Assembly: GCA_003694225.1 (NCBI GenBank)
Contig: RFKT01000101.1
Location: 1-6,247, forward strand
DNA: 6,247 nt
Reading direction: 5' to 3'
Source of the DNA: Candidatus Dadabacteria bacterium
GTDB lineage: Bacteria > Bdellovibrionota_C > UBA2361 > J135
The notes under the pieces were generated by a model. The model made no database searches. It was not told the DNA's origin and worked only from the letters and a program-made list of their open reading frames with translations. Numbering within the stretch: position 1 is the stretch's first letter; every line of letters begins with the position of its first letter. Made by a program: the position numbers and the translations under genes. Below are positions 1-5,952 of the stretch, one piece after another.

Positions 1-860
1 ATCTTTATATCTTCAAGCTTTTTTCTAACCTGCTCCCTAACAGATTGTTCTTCTCCTCCTTTGATTCTCTGTTCTACGTAAAATATCTTATAACCGCCTC
101 TTTCATGGATCGGTTTTGTAATCCTTCCCTCCTCCGTCGATCTAATCGCATCTTGGATGGTAGGGCTTAAATCCGCAAGCGCCACCTCTCCTATAAGGCC
201 ACCTTCTGAAGCATCGGGGCTTTTGGAGTATATAGCCGCAAGTTTTGCAAAACTAATACCCTTACTAAATTTCTTTGCGATTTCTTCTAGGATTTTAGCG
301 GAGGCTTCCACATCAGGAAGATATATCTGCCGTAGCTTTACTATCTCTTTGCCACCTTTAAGTTCAGGGTGGCTTGCCAGATATTCGTCTACTTCTGATT
401 CTGTAACTCCTACACCTTCCCTAAATAGTACAGACGCCAATTTTGTTCGCAATATGTCTATCTTTACCTTCCTTTTGTAGTTTTTAAAGGGGATCCCCTC
501 TTTTTTGAGCGCTTTTTCAAATTGCCCTATAGACATATTGTTGCTTTTTGCAACTTCAGCTATATATTCGTCAATTTCACTTTGAGCAACAGAAATCTTT
601 CTTGCATCAGCCTCCTTTTCTATAAGCGTCTCCATTATTATCTGCTCTAAAAGCGCGGAGGCTATAGGATCGGTGCTGAGATCCGAGATGGATATATGCC
701 TTTTAACGGGCAGACGCTTGGCAACGTCGCGCAGTGTAATGGCTGTATTGTCAATAGAAGCAACTACGCCATCTACAAATATTCTCTCTGAGATGGCACA
801 GCAAGGGAAAGCAGTCAACAAGGCACTCAATATAAATGCGCACAATCTACACCGATACAT
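1..860 (-). CDS. surA: SurA-like periplasmic chaperone / parvulin-family PPIase (3' end outside window)
   Basis: Partial gene: 286 codons are open to the window edge and the C-terminus is missing. Residues 1-23 look like a Sec signal peptide (basic start MYRCR, hydrophobic core LCAFILSALLTAF, probable cleavage after CCA), so the product should act in the periplasm. Residues about 25-165 are helical and resemble the SurA N-terminal chaperone domain (VASIDNTAITLRDV near 33-46). Residues about 175-265 are a parvulin (PPIC-type) domain, with LRQIYL at 176-181, SPDASEGGLIGEV at 214-226 and GGYKIFYVEQR at 255-265. In this family such proteins escort unfolded outer-membrane proteins and may isomerise prolyl bonds. 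Both histidines typical of active parvulins (HIL and GxHI) are replaced here, by Q178 and K258, so catalysis is doubtful. The ATG at 860 has GGAG five bases upstream (866-869). It follows mfd by 86 bases on the same strand, an order found in other bacteria, and is probably cotranscribed. A second parvulin domain downstream cannot be excluded. PpiC/PrsA-like is the alternative name. Confidence 0.85.
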   Translation of the reverse strand, partial: MYRCRLCAFILSALLTAFPCCAISERIFVDGVVASIDNTAITLRDVAKRLPVKRHISISDLSTDPIASALLEQIIMETLIEKEADARKISVAQSEIDEYIAEVAKSNNMSIGQFEKALKKEGIPFKNYKRKVKIDILRTKLASVLFREGVGVTESEVDEYLASHPELKGGKEIVKLRQIYLPDVEASAKILEEIAKKFSKGISFAKLAAIYSKSPDASEGGLIGEVALADLSPTIQDAIRSTEEGRITKPIHERGGYKIFYVEQRIKGGEEQSVREQVRKKLEDIK

Positions 861-946
861 GATATCTCCAAAGCTGTTTGCTGTCTTATATAATGTATTT
901 GCAGCAAAGAGCAAGCGCAAGGACCAACTTATGCCCGAGGACCGTC
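861..946 (-). other. mfd-surA intergenic gap
   Basis: This 86-base gap lies between the mfd stop and the surA start, both read on the minus strand. It contains the surA ribosome binding site (GGAG at 866-869). At its upstream edge a six-base-pair hairpin can form in the RNA: 955-950 pairs with 943-938, including one G-U pair, and the mfd stop codon falls in the loop. No U-run follows, so this is not a standard terminator and read-through from mfd to surA is likely. No other gene is visible here. Confidence 0.6.
885..914 (-). promoter_or_regulatory. Weak sigma-70-like promoter candidate for surA
   Basis: On the minus strand TTGCTC (914-909) is followed after 18 bases by TATAAG (890-885), about 25 bases before the surA start codon. 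The -10 matches consensus at five of six positions, but the -35 matches at only three. It might give surA some transcription independent of mfd. An AT-rich gap could produce such a match by chance, so confidence is low. Confidence 0.2.
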
Positions 947-3900
947 TTAGGCCCTACTTATCTGCTCGAGAAGGGTCTTGCAGTGAGGGATTAGCGTGGC
1001 AGGGTTGCCCTCATCTTTATCCAGAAGAATGGATACTGTTACGGCGCTTTTTCTCTTATACTTCTCTGGATACATGGCACAGATTCTGTCAAGACTCTGA
1101 GGATCTATCGGAGCAGCAGGAGAAAAGTGAAGAGTCAGAGACATATTAGAGTAATCTGCCTTAACCACTCCGTGTCTCTTAAATATGCACCTTAGCTCCA
1201 TAAGGGATATAAGATTTTTTGCCGGCTCTGGCATGGCGCCAAACCTGTCTCTGATTTCATAGTACATATCTTTTGCTTCTTCTGGGGAAGAGAGAGAAGA
1301 GAGACGCTGGTATAGGATAAGCCTTTCAGGAATATCGGGGAGGTAAAACTCAGGGATATAAGCGCTTATGGGAAGCCTAATCTCCGGGTCAATGGAGTCC
1401 TGCAGGGAGGATAGGGATTCTCCCCTGATGTTAAGGACTGCTTCTTTGAGTATTTTGCTGTATAGATTATACCCTATGGAGTTTACATTGCCTGATTGGT
1501 CTTTGCCCAATATATTGCCTGCTCCCCTTATCTCTAAATCACATGCTGCGAGGTTAAAGCCGATGCCTAAATCGTCAAGGGACTGTATCATTGAAAGCCG
1601 TTTTCTTGCGTTCTCTGTGAGCTTTTTCTCGTCTGGAATGAGTAAATAGGCATAGGCTTGCCTGTCGCTTCTTCCTACTCTACCTCTAAGCTGATAAAGC
1701 TGAGCCATGCCGAACTTATGGGCGCGAGAGATGATAATGGTGTTCGCGTTTGGAATGTCTAGGCCTGACTCTATAATAGTTGTGCATAGAAGGAGATCAA
1801 ATTTACGGTTTATAAAATCAATCATGACTTTCTCTAAGGCCGATTGCCTCATTTTGCCGTGTCCTACTCTAATTTTAGCCTCGGGGACTATACTTTTGAG
1901 GGCATGCTCAACAGTTGCGATGGTTTCTATTTTATTATGCACAAAGAAACACTGCCCGCCTCTTTTTAGTTCCCGCAAGATTGCATCTCTTATAATTTTT
2001 TTGTCTTCAATGGCGATATAAGTTCTAATGGATTTTCTGTCATGCGGCGGAGTGCTTATAACACTTACCTCCCTGATGCCGTAAAGAGACATGGCAAGCG
2101 TTCGCGGTATTGGTGTGGCTGTTAGCGTCAATACATCCACATTTTTTTTGGCTTGTTTTAGCCGCTCTTTATCCTTGACCCCAAACCTATGCTCTTCATC
2201 TACAATTAAAAGGCCTAAGTCCTTAAAGACAACGTCGCTCTGTAACAGGCGGTGAGTTCCTATGACAATATCAATCGTGCCGCTGGCCACCTCTCGGAGT
2301 ATATCCCTATTTTTAGCTGGAGAGTTAAACCTGCTTACCTTGGCAATTCTTACAGGGTATTCCATAAATCTTTTAAGGAATACCTCATAGTGCTGTTCCA
2401 CCAAAACTGTAGTGGGCGCCAAGAGCGCTACTTGTCGGGCGTGTTGTATGCATTTATAGGCTGCCCTTAGTGCCACTTCCGTTTTCCCATACCCGGCATC
2501 GCCGCATACAAGCCTGTCCATAGGCTTTTCGCTTGCCATGTCATTTAATACCGCTTTAATTGCTTCCATCTGATCTGGGGTTTCTTCATAGCCAAACCCT
2601 TCAGCAAATCTTTCATCTTCCGCGCCGTATGGCTCAAATCTCCATCCTTTAAGCTTTTTCCTCGCCGCATAGAGGTTTACGAGATCTCCGGCAAGGGTTT
2701 CAATAACTTTTCTTACCCTTGCTTTGCGATTAGCCCAGCTTTTAGAGCCAAGCCTGTCAAGCTTTGGCGGAGAATCATCGCTTGCAATAAACTTCTGAAT
2801 CCTTCCAATGTTTTCTACGGGAAGATAGAGTAGGCTTTCATCTGCATATTCAACCCTGACAAAATCGTAAGTTTGGTGGCTTACCTGCATGGTTTTAAGC
2901 CCGCGGTATATGCCTATGCCGTATTTTTCATGGACTATATAATCGCCTTCTTTAAGCTGTCCGATTTCGTGAAGCAGTTTTCTGAGTTTATAGTGCGATC
3001 TCTTTGCCGGCTTTTTAATCCTTTCTCCAAAGATCTCTTGTTCGGATATAAATGCTATTTTCTCAGAGGGGAGGATAAAGCCTGAAGTTAAATGCCCGAG
3101 AATGATGACAAGCGGATAACGGGCTTTGGCACGTATCCACGCCATGCCTGTTGTATCGATGATGTCAAGCGCTAATCCTGAGTCGGCCAGCATTCTTGTA
3201 AGACGCTCGGCTCTGGATCTGCTCTCTATACATAGCGCTATGTGATATCCCATGTTCCTAAAATGAAGGAGTTTTTTTGCGAGCACCTGAATTGCCTTTG
3301 TTGAGCCTATAAGAGGCTTTAGCTCTGCGGTAATAACGCTTACGCTTTGTGTATGAAAGCGTTCTGGTGATTCCTCTAAATCATCAGTGTCAGTACAAAA
3401 TGGATCTATCTTGATAGATGGATGCTTTTTAATAAAACTTTCTATTTTTTCGGGGGATACGTAAAGCTTGTCAAAGGATGGCACAAGCTGATGCTGCCTG
3501 CAGTATTCCAGCTCTCTTTCCTTCACTGTGGTTGCAAATTTCCACAACGCTTCACTTAACTGTGAAGGGTCGTGCAACACTACCATTGTGTCTCGATTTA
3601 TATAGTCAACGAGGCAGCAGGTCTCCTTGAAGACGTACCCGAAATACTGTTCGATCCCCGGCATATGGGCTTCAGAGGTTATGCATTCTAAAGCTCTGTT
3701 TTTCTCTGAAAGCGGTATCTCTAGCTCCTGCGCTCTAGCATTGAGAGCGTCTTTAATCTCATCAATTGTGTTGCAAATAGAGGTATCTTGCGGGACCTTG
3801 CCGCTAAATTCATAGATAGGAAGAACAGTTGCTTCTTTAAGGTTTGACGTTGAAAGTTGGGTTTCGACATCGAATGTACGAATGCTACCTATCTTATCTC

Positions 3901-4420
3901 CTGCAAACTCTATTCTTATAGGCTCTTTCCCCCATGGGTATACGTCGATAATACAGCCGCGAAGAGCGAGATCGCCGATCTCTTCCACTAGGGAAACTCT
4001 TGTATAACCGTATGCAATAAGGGTTGATAGCAAGTGGGTCCTGCTTACTGTTTGGTCAACTTCGAGTTCCAATCTCAGCTTCTTTATTGCTTTTTGCTTT
4101 AATACCCTTTGGAGAAGGGATTCGATTGGGATGACGAAAATCTCTTCTTTTGCTGATATCAGCCTGTCTATCGAGGCTATGCGTTGTGCTGAGATATCTT
4201 TTTGAGGAGAAAGGTTTTCAAATGGAAGAATATCCCACGGTGGTATGAGGGATACTGCAGCATCAGAAAGAAAGTTGATATCCTCAAAGAGGGATATTGC
4301 CTCTTGAAGGGATCGTGTAATTATAACGGTGTTATAGTGAGAGAGGTGTCTAGAGATTAAATACGCCGCTGAGGAGCCGTAGAAGCCGCAATACCTTGTT
4401 TGACTATCTTCAAAGTTCAT
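947..4420 (-). CDS. mfd: Transcription-repair coupling factor Mfd
   Basis: Complete gene of 1157 aa, close to E. coli Mfd (1148 aa). Mfd is a cytoplasmic DNA translocase that pushes RNA polymerase off lesions and recruits UvrA for nucleotide excision repair. Domains in order: a UvrB-like D1/D2 region (about 1-330) with PWDILPFENLSPQKD at 61-75 and RGCIIDVYPWGKEPIRIEF at 154-172, the UvrA-binding surface in E. coli; a variable D3; the CarD-like RNA-polymerase-interacting domain (about 488-550, EGDYIVHEKYGIGIYRG at 491-507); and the RecG-like translocase. The translocase has Walker A GDAGYGKT at 640-647, DEEH box at 741-744, TATPIPR at 767-773 and motif VI QLRGRVGRS at 910-918. A C-terminal TRCF domain lies at about 1010-1110 (EIRLPISAYIPEFYLPD). 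All helicase motifs look intact. The ATG at 4420 is the only usual start codon after the in-frame TAA at 4499-4501. It lacks a good Shine-Dalgarno; the nearest strong one, AAGGAA, sits ahead of a mini-ORF at 4434-4448. It is divergent from the pilin gene. Confidence 0.98.
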   Translation of the reverse strand: MNFEDSQTRYCGFYGSSAAYLISRHLSHYNTVIITRSLQEAISLFEDINFLSDAAVSLIPPWDILPFENLSPQKDISAQRIASIDRLISAKEEIFVIPIESLLQRVLKQKAIKKLRLELEVDQTVSRTHLLSTLIAYGYTRVSLVEEIGDLALRGCIIDVYPWGKEPIRIEFAGDKIGSIRTFDVETQLSTSNLKEATVLPIYEFSGKVPQDTSICNTIDEIKDALNARAQELEIPLSEKNRALECITSEAHMPGIEQYFGYVFKETCCLVDYINRDTMVVLHDPSQLSEALWKFATTVKERELEYCRQHQLVPSFDKLYVSPEKIESFIKKHPSIKIDPFCTDTDDLEESPERFHTQSVSVITAELKPLIGSTKAIQVLAKKLLHFRNMGYHIALCIESRSRAERLTRMLADSGLALDIIDTTGMAWIRAKARYPLVIILGHLTSGFILPSEKIAFISEQEIFGERIKKPAKRSHYKLRKLLHEIGQLKEGDYIVHEKYGIGIYRGLKTMQVSHQTYDFVRVEYADESLLYLPVENIGRIQKFIASDDSPPKLDRLGSKSWANRKARVRKVIETLAGDLVNLYAARKKLKGWRFEPYGAEDERFAEGFGYEETPDQMEAIKAVLNDMASEKPMDRLVCGDAGYGKTEVALRAAYKCIQHARQVALLAPTTVLVEQHYEVFLKRFMEYPVRIAKVSRFNSPAKNRDILREVASGTIDIVIGTHRLLQSDVVFKDLGLLIVDEEHRFGVKDKERLKQAKKNVDVLTLTATPIPRTLAMSLYGIREVSVISTPPHDRKSIRTYIAIEDKKIIRDAILRELKRGGQCFFVHNKIETIATVEHALKSIVPEAKIRVGHGKMRQSALEKVMIDFINRKFDLLLCTTIIESGLDIPNANTIIISRAHKFGMAQLYQLRGRVGRSDRQAYAYLLIPDEKKLTENARKRLSMIQSLDDLGIGFNLAACDLEIRGAGNILGKDQSGNVNSIGYNLYSKILKEAVLNIRGESLSSLQDSIDPEIRLPISAYIPEFYLPDIPERLILYQRLSSLSSPEEAKDMYYEIRDRFGAMPEPAKNLISLMELRCIFKRHGVVKADYSNMSLTLHFSPAAPIDPQSLDRICAMYPEKYKRKSAVTVSILLDKDEGNPATLIPHCKTLLEQISRA

Positions 4421-4467
4421 TTTGTTTGCTAAATTAGATATCTTGCATTTTAGTTCCTTTCCATTGT

Positions 4468-4486
4468 ACTGTATACAATATACAGT
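4468..4486. promoter_or_regulatory. Perfect inverted repeat, candidate operator between mfd and pilin
   Basis: ACTGTATA (4468-4475), spacer CAA, then TATACAGT (4479-4486) form a perfect 8-3-8 palindrome, typical of a site for a dimeric repressor or activator. It sits 47 bases upstream of the mfd start and 95 bases upstream of the pilin start, ending two bases before the proposed pilin -35 box, so it could control either gene or both. It resembles the E. coli LexA box in its CTGT and ACAG ends, but the gap between them is nine bases instead of eight, so I do not call it a LexA site. The cognate protein is unknown. Confidence 0.5.
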
Positions 4487-4488
4487 GT

Positions 4489-4519
4489 TTGACTGCGGTT
4501 AGACACGTTGCAGTAAAAT
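4489..4519 (+). promoter_or_regulatory. Sigma-70-like promoter candidate for the pilin gene
   Basis: TTGACT (4489-4494) and TAAAAT (4514-4519) each match the sigma-70 consensus at five of six positions, with a 19-base spacer, slightly longer than the optimum. Transcription would begin near 4526 and give a leader of about 56 bases before the pilin start codon. The upstream palindrome at 4468-4486 nearly touches the -35 box, a position from which a bound regulator could activate or repress. I found no sigma-54 motif with correct spacing. Confidence 0.4.
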
Positions 4520-4581
4520 GGATTTAGCAGTTTTGAGATCATTTGTTAAGTTGAGAAGGGGTAAAGGGGAGTAATATAGCG

Positions 4582-4725
4582 ATGAAAATTTTTGAGAAAA
4601 AGGGCGCAACTCTGATTGAATATGCTGTGCTGGCGGCTTTGATAATAATTGTGGCTATAGCTGCCATTAGGGTTGTTGGGCAGAAAGTTAGCCAGAAATT
4701 CTCAACTGTTGCTACCTCGCTGTAA
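4582..4725 (+). CDS. Flp-family type IVb prepilin (47 aa)
   Basis: This complete small gene encodes MKIFEKKG followed by ATLIEYAVLAAL and a hydrophobic stretch to about residue 31, then a short polar tail ending in VATSL. It has the Flp/Fap prepilin layout: a short basic leader, a glycine before the prepilin-peptidase cut (after G8), glutamate at mature position 5 followed by tyrosine (the Glu-Tyr pair typical of Flp pilins), and one membrane-spanning helix. After processing it would be a pilus subunit of about 39 residues, held in the inner membrane before assembly. An AGGGGAG ribosome binding site (4565-4571) lies ten bases upstream. An in-frame TGA at 4552 and the lack of other start codons fix the start. 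It is divergent from mfd and is followed 178 bases later by pilT. Flp pilins usually belong to Tad systems, which lack a dedicated PilT, so this neighbourhood is a mixed one. A role as a minor pilin or pseudopilin is possible. Confidence 0.88.
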   Translation: MKIFEKKGATLIEYAVLAALIIIVAIAAIRVVGQKVSQKFSTVATSL

Positions 4726-4760
4726 ATGCCGATATAGCTCTGTTATTCTTAGTTGTTATT

Positions 4761-4775
4761 GTAGCGTGGTGCTAC
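4761..4775 (+). other. Small hairpin after the pilin gene
   Basis: GTAGC (4761-4765) and GCTAC (4771-4775) form a perfect five-base-pair stem with a five-base loop, 35 bases after the pilin stop, followed by only three T residues. It is too weak for a confident rho-independent terminator. It could protect the 3' end of a processed pilin mRNA or lower read-through into pilT, which would suit a pilin needed in far greater amounts than its motor. Confidence 0.25.
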
Positions 4776-4794
4776 TTTGGCTCTGTGGTGTATG

Positions 4795-4894
4795 CGCCTC
4801 TAGGAGAGAGAGGTACCGTTAATACTTTGTAAAGATTTGCCGATTATATCTGATGAGATCCGCGTAGCATGTACTTCGGCAAACCTTGGAGGCG
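4795..4894 (+). promoter_or_regulatory. Candidate structured leader masking the pilT ribosome binding site
   Basis: In RNA read through from the pilin gene, 4795-4804 (CGCCTCTAGG) can pair with 4885-4894, ten contiguous pairs including two G-U, and this covers the pilT Shine-Dalgarno GGAGG at 4888-4892. Nested directly inside it, TTTGCCGA (4836-4843) pairs perfectly with TCGGCAAA (4876-4883). Smaller hairpins are possible at 4811-4827 and 4848-4859. TGCCG at 4838-4842 could instead pair with CGGCA at 4893-4897, giving an alternative fold. The layout suggests translational control of pilT. I recognise no known riboswitch class. The pairings were found by eye and no energies were calculated. 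Confidence 0.35.
4820..4846 (+). promoter_or_regulatory. Sigma-28 (FliA)-like promoter candidate for pilT
   Basis: TAAT (4820-4823), exactly 15 bases, then GCCGATTA (4839-4846) closely matches the motility sigma factor consensus TAAA-N15-GCCGATAA: three of four bases and seven of eight. Transcription would start around 4853, giving a leader of roughly 50 bases before the pilT start. A motility sigma factor driving a twitching-motility motor makes biological sense, but no sigma-28 gene is in the window and the match could be chance. It overlaps the proposed RNA structure, and its transcript would lack the strand that masks the ribosome binding site. Confidence 0.35.
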
Positions 4895-4903
4895 GCATAA
4901 TAT

Positions 4904-5941
4904 ATGGATATTGCAGAACTTTTAACCTTTGCCTGTGAACAGGGGGCATCTGACCTTCACATAAGCGCTGGGGAGCCGCCCCTTTTGCGGGTAGACGGGG
5001 CTGTAAAAAAAGTAAACATGGGGGCTATATCTCCTGAACAGGCTCAAGCAATGCTCTATGACATTATGGGGGATGCTCACCGAAAGATATTTGAAGAAAA
5101 AAGCGACGTAGATTTTTCCATAGATCTCGGCTCTCGGGCAAGGTTTAGGGTCAATATCTTTTGGCAACGCCGAGGTATGGGAGGCGTTTTTAGGCAGATA
5201 CCGTCTAATGTTATGACGCTGGACGACCTTATGATGCCACCGGTATTAGCTGAGCTTACGCAAGCTGAAAAAGGGCTGGTCATAGTTACAGGCCCTACCG
5301 GCTCTGGGAAATCTACGACGCTTGCCGCTATGATAGAGTATATTAATGAAGGGCAGCAAAAGCATATTATCACCATAGAAGATCCTATTGAATTTGTGCA
5401 TAGATCTAAAAAGTGCCTCATAAATCAGAGAGAAGTTGGCACTCATACTCAATCATTCTCTAATGCTCTGCGGGCTGCGCTAAGGGAAGATCCAGACATA
5501 ATCCTTGTTGGAGAGATGAGGGATTTAGAGACTATACAGTTGGCGCTTACAGCCGCTGAGACAGGCCATTTGGTCTTCGCTACCTTGCATACAGCAAACG
5601 CACCGAAAACCGTCGATAGGATAATAGATGTCTTTCCTCCCTCCCAACAGTCGCAGGTAAGGACTATGCTTTCTGAGTCGCTTAATGCTGTTATTGCTCA
5701 GACACTCTGTGCTAGGCCAAGAGGAGGAAGAGTTGCTGCAGTGGAAATTTTGCTTGGCACACACGCAGTAAGAAATCTAATAAGAGAGTCAAAGATACAT
5801 CAACTACATGGCGTCATGCAAACAGCCCAATCTGTTGGTATGCAAACCCTTGATATGCATCTTCAGGATCTGGTTGCAAGAGGGATAATAACCCCAGAAG
5901 TAGCTCGTACGAAAGCTACTGATAAAAAACTTTTCGGATAG
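4904..5941 (+). CDS. pilT: Type IV pilus retraction ATPase PilT
   Basis: Complete gene of 345 aa, essentially the length of P. aeruginosa PilT (344 aa). PilT is a hexameric cytoplasmic ATPase at the base of the pilus that drives subunit removal, powering twitching motility and DNA uptake. The N-terminal PAS-like domain (about 1-100) begins with GASDLHISAGEPP at 14-26. The RecA-like domain carries Walker A GPTGSGKST at 130-138 (lysine 136), the Asp box ITIEDPIEF at 156-164, Walker B ILVGEMRD at 200-207 with catalytic glutamate 204, and the His box TGHLVFATLHTANA at 220-233 (H222, H229). The retraction signature, AIRNLIRE in the family, is AVRNLIRE at 288-295. These features mark it as a retraction motor and not a PilB/GspE assembly ATPase. 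The ATG is fixed by a TAA at 4898-4900 in the same frame, three bases upstream. GGAGG at 4888-4892 is 11 bases from the start, rather far. It follows the pilin gene by 178 bases and precedes a second PilT-like gene by 11 bases. Confidence 0.97.
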   Translation: MDIAELLTFACEQGASDLHISAGEPPLLRVDGAVKKVNMGAISPEQAQAMLYDIMGDAHRKIFEEKSDVDFSIDLGSRARFRVNIFWQRRGMGGVFRQIPSNVMTLDDLMMPPVLAELTQAEKGLVIVTGPTGSGKSTTLAAMIEYINEGQQKHIITIEDPIEFVHRSKKCLINQREVGTHTQSFSNALRAALREDPDIILVGEMRDLETIQLALTAAETGHLVFATLHTANAPKTVDRIIDVFPPSQQSQVRTMLSESLNAVIAQTLCARPRGGRVAAVEILLGTHAVRNLIRESKIHQLHGVMQTAQSVGMQTLDMHLQDLVARGIITPEVARTKATDKKLFG

Positions 5942-5952
5942 AAGGAAAGCTG

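Noticed and set aside
673..1149. Plus-strand open frame of 158 codons across the mfd-surA junction, and similar frames inside mfd, surA and pilT.
   Set aside because: They lie opposite or within well-supported genes, have no recognisable domain, and their sequence is explained as shadows of the real coding strands.
4468..4486. SOS (LexA) box controlling mfd.
   Set aside because: The CTGT and ACAG halves are nine bases apart, not eight, and LexA sites differ widely between phyla. Kept only as an unnamed palindrome.
4499..4513. Sigma-54 promoter for the pilin (GACACG next to TTGCAG).
   Set aside because: The four-base spacing between the -24 and -12 elements is missing and the GG of the -24 box is absent.
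4692..4832. Open frame overlapping the pilin end and running into the pilin-pilT gap, encoding a hydrophobic stretch (DIALLFLVVIVAWCYF) that looks like a membrane helix.
   Set aside because: It has no ATG, GTG or TTG before the hydrophobic segment, no ribosome binding site, and no evident slippery site that would join it to the pilin frame. A T-rich stretch readily gives such a chance reading.
4850..4883. CTGATGAG at 4850-4857, resembling the hammerhead ribozyme core.
   Set aside because: The required GAAA partner and a stem II closing it are absent, and no third stem with a cleavage site can be drawn.
4876..4903. GGCAAACC followed by GGAGG, recalling the cyclic-di-GMP-I (GEMM) riboswitch, which often precedes pilus genes.
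   Set aside because: Only this short phrase matches. The second helix and tetraloop-receptor parts would have to lie after it, and the pilT start codon comes about 20 bases later.
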